A stretch of 64,000 nt of DNA from NCBI GenBank assembly GCA_937952135.1, contig CALFYL010000126.1, positions 72,268 through 136,267 of the forward strand, in the 5' to 3' direction. The translations under genes were made by a program, and so were the position numbers. Origin of the DNA: an uncultured Planctomycetia bacterium. GTDB taxonomy: Bacteria > Planctomycetota > UBA1135 > GCA-002686595. The notes below the pieces were generated by a model, which saw only the letters and a program-made list of their open reading frames with translations, had not been told where the DNA came from and did not search any database. Below, piece by piece: positions 55,763-63,972 of this stretch (the first letter of the stretch is position 1; each line of letters begins with the position of its first letter).

Positions 55763-56748
55763 ATGTGCGTGGGGTGCTCGGTGTCGTCGTGCTCGGAGTC
55801 GCCGCGTGGGCTCTCGTCGCGATCTTCGTGACTCCCCCTCCGCCGGCCGAGCCCGTGGAGTGGTCGAGTTCGCGCCAGTGCGCCGAGTGTCACGCTGCGC
55901 CGTACGCCGAGTGGAGCCAGTCCTGGCACGCGCAGTCGTGGACCGATGTCGAAGTGCGCAAGCAGTCGAACGACTTCTCGAACAAGGACTGCATCGACTG
56001 CCACTCGCCGCAACCGGTGCTCGTCAGCGGCTTGGGCGAGCGCGTGCTGCCGCGACAGACGCGCCAGATCGAAGGCGTCGACTGCATCACGTGCCACTTG
56101 GCGCCGGACGGCTCCATCGCCGGCACGCTCGACAATCCCTCGGCCGCCTGCCGGCCCGTGGCGACGCGCGAGTTGATCCGGCCGGAGTTCTGCGCGGGCT
56201 GCCACAACCAGCACGGCACCGTCGACCAATGGAAGGCGAGCCGCTACGCGCAGCCGGGGCCTGGCTATCAGGACTGTCTGTCGTGCCACATGCCGTATCG
56301 AGACGGCGATCCTTCCAAGGGCCGCGATCACGCGATGCACGGCGGGCACGATCTCGAACTGGTGCGCCGCGCGGTGGAGCTGCGCGCGACGCGCGGCGCC
56401 GAGGGCGTCGTCGTCGAGGTCGAGAACGTCGGCGCGGGGCACAACTACCCCACCGACGAACGCAGCCGCGCGTCGGACGTGTTCTGGCGCGAGCTCGGCG
56501 CCGACGGCGCGCCCGGCGAGTGGCGGCATCTGCACCGCTTCCGCAACCCGTATCGGCACGAGGTCGGCATGCAGAACACGGAGCTGCCCGCGGGCGAAAC
56601 CCTGCGCCTGGTGATCGACGCCGCCGAGGCGCGCGGCGAGATCGAAGTGGCGCTCTTCTACAAGCTCACGCCGTACTACGCCGACCCCGAGCGGCCCGAT
56701 CCGCAGAGCGAGGCTTCGTTGGTGCACTCGCGAAGGGTCGCGCCGTGA
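55759..56748 (+). CDS. Membrane-anchored pentaheme cytochrome c
   Basis: 329 residues, ATG 55759 overlapping the ATPase stop; GGAGG at 55747-55751. Helix 5-24 anchors it with the bulk in the periplasm. Five CXXCH haem motifs are present at residues 41-45 (CAECH), 78-82 (CIDCH), 109-113 (CITCH), 145-149 (CAGCH) and 173-177 (CLSCH). After them, a beta domain contains VENVGAGHNYPTDERSR, an Ig-like element seen in multihaem cytochromes. It may reduce ferric iron or pass electrons to the importer-linked site. The reaction is inference. Confidence 0.9.
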   Translation: MNVRGVLGVVVLGVAAWALVAIFVTPPPPAEPVEWSSSRQCAECHAAPYAEWSQSWHAQSWTDVEVRKQSNDFSNKDCIDCHSPQPVLVSGLGERVLPRQTRQIEGVDCITCHLAPDGSIAGTLDNPSAACRPVATRELIRPEFCAGCHNQHGTVDQWKASRYAQPGPGYQDCLSCHMPYRDGDPSKGRDHAMHGGHDLELVRRAVELRATRGAEGVVVEVENVGAGHNYPTDERSRASDVFWRELGADGAPGEWRHLHRFRNPYRHEVGMQNTELPAGETLRLVIDAAEARGEIEVALFYKLTPYYADPERPDPQSEASLVHSRRVAP

Positions 56749-58259
56749 GAGCCGCATCGGCGCGCGCGGCGGCGCTGTGGGCGTTCGCGATCCTCGCGGC
56801 GGCGGGGTGCGAGCCATCCGCCCCCGACGAGAGCGGCGGCCCGCGCGCCGTGCAGCGACCCGCGGCGCGAGCCGGATTGAAGGCGGTCGCGCGCGCTCGC
56901 ATCGACGAGCTCACCGCCCAGCTCACGGCCAGCGGCGCCGATGGCTTCGCGGCGACGACCGCGGAAGAACCGTCGGCGGAGGTTCGCGAGCGAGTGGACG
57001 GCTTGCTCGCGGCGCTCGAGGGCGCGGACGATTCGCTCAAGCGTCTCGCGCGCGAGGAACTCGTGTCGCTCGGCGCGGCGGCGACGGCGCTGCTGCGCGA
57101 GAAGCTGTTCGACTCCGACGCCTCGCAGAACGTGCGGCTGTCCGCCGCGCAGGTTCTCGGCGAGACGAAGACCCGCGCCGCGGCGGATGCGCTCGTCGAG
57201 CGCATCGAGCTGCCGCTGGTGCGCCAGGATCCCGAGGGCTGGCTGCGCGCGCACTGCGCGTGGCGCCTGGGCAACTGCGAGCAGGATTGGATCGTGCCGC
57301 GGCTGATCCTCACGCTGCGCTACGAGAAGCACGACGAGACGGTCGTGTACCTCGCGCGCACGCTGGCTCACTTCGGCGTGTACTCCGGGTTGGACGCGCT
57401 GTTCGTCGTCGCGAGCCGCGCGCCCGAACCCGAGCTCGCGCGCGCGGCGCTCGCCGATCTGGCGCGCGATGCCGGATACGACGATGCGGCGGCGCTGCTG
57501 CGTGCGTGGAACGATGGCGACGAGAAGGCGCTCGAGGCGCCGAGCTTCAGTCCCGCGCGCGAGCTCGAGGTGTGGAAGCGCATCGAGCGCTTCTCCGAGT
57601 GGCAGTTGCGCGGCGTCGACGACAGCCGCTTCGTGCTCTCGCGCGAGCACGCGCACGCGGCGCCGCTGCTCGCGGCCGCGCTCGACGACGCGGACCGCTA
57701 CATCCGCGCGCACTCGGCGCAGTGCCTCGAGCGCATGGGCCGGCGCGCGCGCGCGGCGGGCCCCAAGTTGCTCGAGGTCGTCGACGACCCCGAGATCGGC
57801 GACCAGGTGCTGCTGACGCTCGGCGCGGTCGGCCACGAGCCCGCGCAAGCCACCTTGATCGATCGAACGGCGCGCAACTGGCCGCTCGAGGTCCGCGTGT
57901 CCGCGGCGCGCGCGTTGGGACTGCTCGGGCTGGCGTCCTCCGCGTCGTCGCTGAAGGCGCTGCAGTCGGCGGAAGAGCCGCTCGACCTCCGAGTCGCCGC
58001 ACTGTGCTCGCTAGCTGCCTGCGCGCCGGGCGAAATGACGCCCGCCGAGGCGGGCGTCCTGCTCGAGCACTTCACCAGCGGGCTCGTCGACAGCGCGGGC
58101 CCCGAGATCGCCCTCGGTCGCTGGCTCGAAGCGCACGCCTCGGATCCCGGCGGCGCGGCTGTCCACGCCGCCTGGGTCGCCGTGCGCCGCGACGATCCCC
58201 GCGAGCGCATCGCGGAGCGCGCGGCCCTGCTTCGCGCGCACCTCGCCGAGTCGAACTGA
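56745..58259 (+). CDS. HEAT-repeat lipoprotein
   Basis: 504 residues from GTG 56745, overlapping the cytochrome stop. Lipobox AILAAAGC, cysteine near residue 22. The rest is HEAT-like (VRLSAAQVLGETKTRAAADA; DRYIRAHSAQCLERMGRRA; VRVSAARALGLLGLASSASS). Probably an envelope scaffold holding the cytochrome and binding protein together. Function unknown. Confidence 0.8.
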   Translation: MRAASARAAALWAFAILAAAGCEPSAPDESGGPRAVQRPAARAGLKAVARARIDELTAQLTASGADGFAATTAEEPSAEVRERVDGLLAALEGADDSLKRLAREELVSLGAAATALLREKLFDSDASQNVRLSAAQVLGETKTRAAADALVERIELPLVRQDPEGWLRAHCAWRLGNCEQDWIVPRLILTLRYEKHDETVVYLARTLAHFGVYSGLDALFVVASRAPEPELARAALADLARDAGYDDAAALLRAWNDGDEKALEAPSFSPARELEVWKRIERFSEWQLRGVDDSRFVLSREHAHAAPLLAAALDDADRYIRAHSAQCLERMGRRARAAGPKLLEVVDDPEIGDQVLLTLGAVGHEPAQATLIDRTARNWPLEVRVSAARALGLLGLASSASSLKALQSAEEPLDLRVAALCSLAACAPGEMTPAEAGVLLEHFTSGLVDSAGPEIALGRWLEAHASDPGGAAVHAAWVAVRRDDPRERIAERAALLRAHLAESN

Positions 58260-58337
58260 GCTCGCGGGGCGCCGACGCCGCTCGAGCGCAGCGCCGAGAA
58301 TCAGCGCCGGGAAGCCGGACTCCGACCGGCCGCTGTC

Positions 58338-60299
58338 TCAGTACAGCTTGGGCGCAGCGTTGATGCGCTGGATCGCCTCTTCGAGGTTGAAGCCGACGAG
58401 CTGTGCGTACTCCCGCAAGCTCGGCCAGCGCGGCTTGTTGTACTCCGCCGCTTTCGCGAGCGCTTGCTCGCGCGTCATCACGCCCTCGCGAATCATGTTC
58501 GACAGCATGACCTCGTCTTCCGAGAAGCCGGCCATCGTCATGTAGATGTAGTTGTAGAAGGGCGCTGTGCCGTCGCCGATGCGCCAAGTGGTCGTCGTGT
58601 CGGTGGCGACCTCCCAGTCGTACTCGCGGCGGATCGTGCCGACGATCTCCTCCTCTTCCCACTTGAGGTAGTGGAACAGGTACAGGAAATCGTCCTTGAC
58701 GACGAAGGTCTGGTAGTACGCGTCGAGCGTGTCCCACAGCGACTCGTTCCAGTAGCCCGGGTTCTTCAGGTAGTTCTTGAAGTAGTACCAGAGCAACTTC
58801 ATCTCATCCGAGAAGTGCAGGCCCGTCAGCGTCATGCCGTGGTCCTTCTCGTCGATCCCGCACAGACCCGTCTTGTACGGCGTGTCCTCGATCATGTTGC
58901 CTGTGCAGAAAATCACCAGCTTGATGCCGGTCTCCTGCCGCAACTCGCGCGCGTACTTGTAGAACTGCTTGTCGCCCGCCGTGAACAGCGTGACCATGCC
59001 GATCTCGGGCTGTCGCAGCCAGGCTTCGACGTTCTTGCGGACGTAGCGGCGCTTGGTCGGGATGTCCGCCGAGCGAAGGATGTGCTCGACGCCGAGCTTG
59101 CCGCACAGCCGCGCCTGGTTGCGGCGCGCGAGGTCGGTGACCATCCCCCAGTCGTAGGTGAAGGCCACGGGGTTCATGCCCAGCTTCTTCTTCACGTAGT
59201 GCAAGCCGTAGGCGCTGTCGCGGCCGCCGGAGAAGGCCACGATCACATCCGGCTTGCCGTCCTTCGAGCGGTAGGGCTCGACGGCTTTGAACAGCGCTTC
59301 CTCACCCTTCACGGCGATCGTCTTCCAGCGACGGCAGTACTGGCACACCCCTTCCTTGTCGAAGTTCATGAAGGGGTAGGTCTCGGGCAGGATGCACAGC
59401 TTGCAGCGCTTGAGGCTCTTCGGAGTCGTGGTGTGGTCGACGATCTCGACGCGCGCGGAGCGCTCCGACTTTGCATCGGGCGCCGCCGGCGCGGCCGCGG
59501 CCACGGGCGCGCCGAGGCTGTTGAACGAGCGCACCGACACATCGCCGAGGTCGATCAGCATGCCGTTGCCAGCTTGCAACTGTTCGATCTTGCAGGCGCC
59601 GACGTGCTGCTCGACGTTCGCCTCCGAGAGCAGGCGCTGCAGGATGAAGCGCTCGGACGCGAACACCATGAAGGTCTTGCGTTCGTTGCCGGCGATGAAG
59701 AGCGAGCCGGTGTTCGTCGCGAGGAGCAAGTTGCGCACGTCGTCGAGGAAGCACGCGACCGACGCGGCGCCTTCGATCTCGCTGAAGGTGCGGCGCGTCG
59801 CCCAGACCATGTCGCCCGACTCGTTGAAGTGCTTGCGCAGGAGCTTCGCGAGCACCTCGGTGTCGACCTCCGAGGTGCGCTCGAGCTCGGGGTTGCGGCG
59901 CCACAAGTCGGCTTCGTTGACGATGATGCCGTTGTGGATCACGACGGAGCCGCGCGCGACGACCGGCTGATTGTTGGCGCCCTCGGTTTGCGCGCCGTTC
60001 GTCACCAGACGCGAGTGACCGGTGATGGCGAGCGTCGTCTCGCGACCCTCGCGCAGCGCCGCGCCCCACACGCCGAGCGCGCCGTCCATCACTTCGCGGT
60101 ACTTGGGGTGCGCCAGGAATTCGTCGACCGACCCGGCCTGCTTCAGCACGTTGATCGACTTGCCGTCGTAGACGGCCAGCCCCGCCGCTTCCTTCCCCCG
60201 CGCCTCGGAGCAGCGGAACAAAGTCTCGACGACCTTCGCCGCGAACGCGGGCTGGATGTGGGCGTCAGGCCCGTAGACGACGCCGAAGATTCCGCACAT
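58338..60299 (-). CDS. Fusion of class II glutaminase and WbpG-like N-acetyl-sugar amidotransferase
   Basis: 653 residues. Starts MCGIFGVV, so the nucleophile is Cys2 of an Ntn-type class II glutamine amidotransferase (residues 2 to about 255; HSRLVTNGAQTEG and IHNGIIVNEADLW are its substrate loops). A linker (about 260-295) leads to a C-terminal PP-loop ATPase. That domain has a probable zinc site C299/C302 and C319/C322, then SGGRDS at 357-362. The C-terminal part matches WbpG/PseA-type enzymes that transfer ammonia to an N-acetyl sugar to give an acetamidino group. Those enzymes normally use a separate HisH-like class I glutaminase; here a class II domain is in cis. The gene lies downstream of tRNA-Cys. 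No other glycosylation gene is in the window. Confidence 0.82.
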   Translation of the reverse strand: MCGIFGVVYGPDAHIQPAFAAKVVETLFRCSEARGKEAAGLAVYDGKSINVLKQAGSVDEFLAHPKYREVMDGALGVWGAALREGRETTLAITGHSRLVTNGAQTEGANNQPVVARGSVVIHNGIIVNEADLWRRNPELERTSEVDTEVLAKLLRKHFNESGDMVWATRRTFSEIEGAASVACFLDDVRNLLLATNTGSLFIAGNERKTFMVFASERFILQRLLSEANVEQHVGACKIEQLQAGNGMLIDLGDVSVRSFNSLGAPVAAAAPAAPDAKSERSARVEIVDHTTTPKSLKRCKLCILPETYPFMNFDKEGVCQYCRRWKTIAVKGEEALFKAVEPYRSKDGKPDVIVAFSGGRDSAYGLHYVKKKLGMNPVAFTYDWGMVTDLARRNQARLCGKLGVEHILRSADIPTKRRYVRKNVEAWLRQPEIGMVTLFTAGDKQFYKYARELRQETGIKLVIFCTGNMIEDTPYKTGLCGIDEKDHGMTLTGLHFSDEMKLLWYYFKNYLKNPGYWNESLWDTLDAYYQTFVVKDDFLYLFHYLKWEEEEIVGTIRREYDWEVATDTTTTWRIGDGTAPFYNYIYMTMAGFSEDEVMLSNMIREGVMTREQALAKAAEYNKPRWPSLREYAQLVGFNLEEAIQRINAAPKLY

Positions 60300-60705
60300 G
60301 GGGTGGATGGCACTCTGGCTGGCGATCGGGCTGGCTGGCGGTCAGGGGAGCCGCGGCGGGCTCGCACCGCTCGGGCCTGGGGTGAGCTTCTATCGGCGCT
60401 CGGGCAAGCCTCGGTGAACCCGGCTACCCCTCGCGCAGCGGCGCATCGCACCCCTCGGCGCGCCATCCCTGACTCTAGCAGCCCCAGCGCACCGCTCCCA
60501 CTCCGGGGCCACCGCGCGCACTCACCGTCGCCGACAGCACGCTGGATCGCAGGGCGTCGAAGGGCTTCTCCCGGGGTGACTTCGGGCATTGCGCGGCGCC
60601 CCGCGCGTCGTGGTGCGCACCACGCGCCCCCAGCGCCTCGTGCCCGCTTCGGGCAAAAATCGCTGTTCGCGCTCGCCCCCGCTCGCGGGCGAAGTGCGCG
60701 GAAGG
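60300..60705. other. Gene-free leader region before the amidotransferase gene
   Basis: 406 bp between tRNA-Cys and the amidotransferase start. It holds a perfect 16-bp palindrome CGTGGTGCGCACCACG (60609-60624), a T5 run on the minus strand (60655-60659) and a 2 x 16-nt duplication (60315-60346). No promoter or terminator is convincing. Transcription from the tRNA promoter may continue through it. Confidence 0.5.
60315..60346 (-). repeat. 2 x 16-nt tandem duplication upstream of the amidotransferase gene
   Basis: CTGGCTGGCGATCGGG and CTGGCTGGCGGTCAGG follow each other 16 to 47 bp before the start codon. It may shift the distance between control sites and the ribosome site. Confidence 0.7.
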
Positions 60706-60780
60706 TGGAGGCGGCACCCGGAATCGAACCGGGGAATAACGGATTTGCAATCCGTCGCCTTACCGCTTGGCTATGCCGCC
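60706..60780 (-). tRNA. tRNA-Cys (anticodon GCA)
   Basis: The minus strand reads GGCGGCATAGCCAAGCGG and onward into a complete cloverleaf: acceptor GGCGGCA/TGCCGCC, D arm, anticodon arm CGGATTGCAAATCCG with anticodon GCA, and the T arm GGTTCGATTCC. The discriminator base is U, the identity base for tRNA-Cys. The CCA end is encoded at 60706-60708. Confidence 0.96.
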
Positions 60781-60916
60781 GTGGATGTCCTCGAAGGAGC
60801 CCGCGCGACGCGCTGTGAGGCGAGTCCGCTGCTGTCCCTTCGACGCTGACGGCGCCCAGCACCACCGTCGCGCGGAGGCGCGCCGGTCCGCCGCGGGGCG
60901 CCGATCAGGGCGGACG

Positions 60917-60944
60917 AGGATAGCCGCACGCGCAAGACGGTCAA
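60917..60944 (-). promoter_or_regulatory. Promoter of tRNA-Cys
   Basis: On the minus strand TTGACC (-35, 60939-60944) and TATCCT (-10, 60917-60922) are 16 bp apart; 5 of 6 and 4 of 6 positions match the sigma-70 consensus. The -10 is preceded by GC, giving GCTATCCT. It lies about 137 bp upstream of the mature tRNA, so a long 5' trailer would be removed by RNase P. This is the best promoter match in the window together with that of tetR. Confidence 0.6.
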
Positions 60945-61020
60945 TGGGCGGGTCCTCGGGTCATCCGGTTGGCGAGTCGCCGCCCCGGGGACTCGGAGGG
61001 ATCGGCCCAGCGAGCTCCGT

Positions 61021-62316
61021 TCAGCGCCGCGCAGCCGACGAACTGGCCCCCTGGGCGAAGAAGCGCCGAAGGTCCTCCAGGAACTTCGGAGAGGCGTGCG
61101 TCTCCAGGATCCTCTGCTGCTCCGCGGGAGAGAGTTCGAAGTTCGGGTCTCGCTCCCAGCGGCCGGCGCCGAGGTCGCGCCGCGAGCCGCGGTCCCAGGC
61201 CTCGTAGAAGGCTTTGAGCACGGCGGGTAGCTCCTTGGCATGGCTGCGCGACAGGTAGGCCACCGCGCCCCAGGCGTGCCGTGCGGCGGCGTCGTCCCAG
61301 GCGCCGCGCTGAAGGCCGGCGACGTCGGCCATGGTCAGCGCGTCTTTCGACTTCGACCAGTGACTGCGCAGGGATCGGTCCCATCCCGAGTGCTCGCCCA
61401 CGCCCACGAAGCCATTGCGGTAAGGAAAGCAGTAGAAGCTCCTGCAGACCGACTGCTCAACGTGCCAGGCCCAGCCCTGGAGCACCCAATACGGCTGGCG
61501 CCCAAAGCGCCTCAGCACCGACAGTTCGGCGACCCGGTGAGCGAGTTCGTTCTCGGCGTTGAACTCCTCCTGTCCCCCCGCTTCGAGGACGACCGCTCCA
61601 GCGAGGGGCGCCTCCAGCGCGAATCCGGGGAACTGCTCCGCCTTCGCGCGCCACGCTGCGAGTTCCGGCGCCAGTTCGACCAGCTTGTCGAGCAGGGCGA
61701 CGAAATCCGTCTCGGTGCGCACCGCGAACATCACCATCGTCTCGGTGTCGAGCGGCTTGCTGCCGGCGCCCCATTGCGTGGACCAGCTCGCGCCGCTGCT
61801 TCGGCCGTACGGGGATTCGCGCTGTGCGCCCGGCGGCGCCGCCTCGGGGTCCTCGGGCAGCGAGTCCCGGCCTGCGCCGCCGCGCTCCGCGGAGGCCGGC
61901 CGCGGCGACGTCGGCGCCGGCGCCGGCAGCGTGTCGTCGAGTCGTTTCAGCACTTGCTCCGCGATGCCGAGTTGCTTCGCCGCCGCGCTCGAACCGCGCC
62001 GCGTCACGAGCAACAGCCGAGCGCTCGCGTCGAGATCGAGCTGGTAGCCGTTTGCACCGCTCCAGCCGGCCCACACGGAGATGGCGGCTTTCGCCGACTC
62101 CGGCAGCTCGCCGGGGAGAGCTTCGAGCGACAGCGCTTTTCGCTGCCAGTGAATCGGCGCAACGGACGAGTCGCCGTCCACGGCCGCCGAATGCGCCCAC
62201 GCGACGCGGCCGGGCGCGGCGACGGTGGAAGGAGCGAGGCTCGACCCAGCGAGCGCGGACCACGAGAGTCCGAGCAGCGCGAACATCGTCCAGGCCAACT
62301 TGCGAGCTAGCTTCAT
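61021..62316 (-). CDS. Secreted protein resembling an inactivated gluzincin (NELAH)
   Basis: 431 residues from ATG 62316 (MKLARKLAWTMFALLGLS). A signal peptide covers about 1-23. A proline/serine/glycine-rich linker (about 131-180) precedes a region arranged like a HExxH metallopeptidase. At 256-260 the metal-binding motif reads NELAH, with the first histidine replaced by asparagine, and the downstream EGxAxY-type site reads LQGWAWHVE (279-287), with glutamine for glutamate. Two key residues are therefore lost, so it is probably not an active protease. The neighbour at 62372-63922 has a comparable layout. Confidence 0.65.
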   Translation of the reverse strand: MKLARKLAWTMFALLGLSWSALAGSSLAPSTVAAPGRVAWAHSAAVDGDSSVAPIHWQRKALSLEALPGELPESAKAAISVWAGWSGANGYQLDLDASARLLLVTRRGSSAAAKQLGIAEQVLKRLDDTLPAPAPTSPRPASAERGGAGRDSLPEDPEAAPPGAQRESPYGRSSGASWSTQWGAGSKPLDTETMVMFAVRTETDFVALLDKLVELAPELAAWRAKAEQFPGFALEAPLAGAVVLEAGGQEEFNAENELAHRVAELSVLRRFGRQPYWVLQGWAWHVEQSVCRSFYCFPYRNGFVGVGEHSGWDRSLRSHWSKSKDALTMADVAGLQRGAWDDAAARHAWGAVAYLSRSHAKELPAVLKAFYEAWDRGSRRDLGAGRWERDPNFELSPAEQQRILETHASPKFLEDLRRFFAQGASSSAARR

Positions 62317-62371
62317 GATCGAGGTTTCGAGAAGGGAGTGGGGTTGGTAGCCATGAAACGGATCCAGGGGC

Positions 62372-63922
62372 TTACTTGCGCTCGGACAGCCAGCGCAGAA
62401 GCCGCGCGTCTCCGGCGGCGAGGTCGCCGTCGAACAGCGCCGCGAGCGCGGTCGCACCACCGTCGTCGCCTGTGGCGCGCATGAGTTTCGGCACTTCATC
62501 GAAGCGACCTTCGATCAAATACGCGGCAAGGGCGTACGAACCGAGAATGTCGTCGACTCCGAACTTGTCGATCCGCGTGCCGCACAGCTTGGCCAAGGTC
62601 GGCGCACGTCCGCGCTTCGCACGCTGGTAGTACTCGTCGACCCAGTTGACATCGGTCAACATCAAGCGACCGAGAAGGTCCTTGGTCTCCTTGTCGCCGC
62701 TTTCGGGCGCCGTCGAGTACCAGGTGTAGCGCGTGCCGACGAGTTCGCGTGTGAGGTAGATCCCGAAGCCCTCCCAGGCCCACGCGCAGCGTTGATGATC
62801 GAACCCGAGCTCCCGCAAGGTGAGCAAGCCGAGTGTGTGCCGCACAGCGCCGTCGAGTCGATGGGCTTCGTCCGCATCCCAGCGCGCCTGGTGAATATCG
62901 CCCGGAACTCCGCAGCCGGCCCAGGTCTTGATTTGGGCGCGTTCGGCGTCGCTCCAGCCGGGCCAGTTGCCGACGAACGCGTCGCGGCCCGCGGAGTTGG
63001 TGAGGATGTACAGCGTGTAGTTGCCCGGCAGATCGGTGGTGAAGTTCATGAGCCCGCTGTAGAGCTCGAGCGCCGCGTGGCACATCACCGCCGCCGTGCG
63101 CGCCTCGTCGAGCGCGCCCGTGGTCAGTACGCGCACGCGCGGCGTCGCCACCGCGTGCGCCCAAGGCAATCCCAGCGCGGTTTCCGCCGCCGTGATCTCG
63201 GCGGGCTCCGGCGCCGGCGCCGCGGCGACCGCCTGCCGGACACGTTCCTTCAGCGCAGCGCGCTGCTCCTTTGCTTTGACAGTCTCCGCCAGCACCCACT
63301 CTTCCCCGCGCCGCGCTTCGCCGCCGAGCGCGCGCGCCGCCTCGAGGTTCGCGTCGATGGCGAGCGTGTCGGCCACCAGCGCTCGTCGCCAACGCAGCAG
63401 GCTCTCCGCCGTTGCGTCGGCCTCGGCCTCGAGCAGTTCCCTGCCGCGCTCGAAGAACCCCGTGGCGACGGCGGCGCGCCGCTCGCGACCCTCGGCTTCG
63501 AGTTGCTTGTTCGCGTTCTTGAACTCGCTCTTCTTCGCCGGGGCCGCCCACGTTCCGTCTCGTTGGCGCGTGTGCTTGAGGCCCTTGTGCGCGCCTTCGT
63601 GCGCGGGGTCGAAGTGGAGCAACGCCAGGAACGCGACCTCTCGGTCGCCGTGCAGGCGGACCGAGCCATACCAGTCGGCGAGCTTCTCCAACTCGACGGT
63701 CACGCCAGCGCGGTGCGCCGCATAGAGAGACTCGAAGCCCCCGTCCGGTTCGCCTTCGTCCCGGAGTGCGTTGTCCCCGTGAGAGGACGGTGCCTGAGGA
63801 TCGACTACATTCCCGTTCTGCAACACGGACCGCTCATCCACGGGGGCTCCGTTCGCGTGGAGACTGGCCAGCGCCAGACAACCGAGCGCACGGAGCGCGA
63901 ACGACCACTTCGATTTCGACAT
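62372..63922 (-). CDS. Secreted protein related to the neighbouring pseudo-metallopeptidase
   Basis: 516 residues. The ATG at 63922 follows an AGGAGG site by 7 nt, so this start is well supported. A signal peptide ends near residue 26. The middle is a helical charged region (about 60-240). The C-terminal half has a degenerate metal site (AVRHTLGLLTLRELG near 355-370) followed by an intact-looking WAWEGFGIYLTREL near 377-390. It shares this layout with the 431-residue neighbour, so the two are probably diverged paralogues. Function unknown. Confidence 0.68.
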   Translation of the reverse strand: MSKSKWSFALRALGCLALASLHANGAPVDERSVLQNGNVVDPQAPSSHGDNALRDEGEPDGGFESLYAAHRAGVTVELEKLADWYGSVRLHGDREVAFLALLHFDPAHEGAHKGLKHTRQRDGTWAAPAKKSEFKNANKQLEAEGRERRAAVATGFFERGRELLEAEADATAESLLRWRRALVADTLAIDANLEAARALGGEARRGEEWVLAETVKAKEQRAALKERVRQAVAAAPAPEPAEITAAETALGLPWAHAVATPRVRVLTTGALDEARTAAVMCHAALELYSGLMNFTTDLPGNYTLYILTNSAGRDAFVGNWPGWSDAERAQIKTWAGCGVPGDIHQARWDADEAHRLDGAVRHTLGLLTLRELGFDHQRCAWAWEGFGIYLTRELVGTRYTWYSTAPESGDKETKDLLGRLMLTDVNWVDEYYQRAKRGRAPTLAKLCGTRIDKFGVDDILGSYALAAYLIEGRFDEVPKLMRATGDDGGATALAALFDGDLAAGDARLLRWLSERK

Positions 63923-63936
63923 CTCGCTACCTCCTG

Positions 63937-63972
63937 ACCGCGAAACTGACCGCGAAACTGACCGCCAACTCG
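63937..63972 (-). repeat. 3 x 12-nt tandem repeat upstream of the last gene
   Basis: Two perfect units GACCGCGAAACT and one diverged unit GACCGCCAACTC lie 15 to 50 bp upstream of the start at 63922. The remaining bases to 64000 hold no gene. Confidence 0.8.

Noticed and set aside
60655..60705. Rho-independent terminator after tRNA-Cys
   Set aside because: A T5 run is present on the minus strand, but the nearest stem (CGCCC/GGGCG) ends about 14 nt before it and is short.
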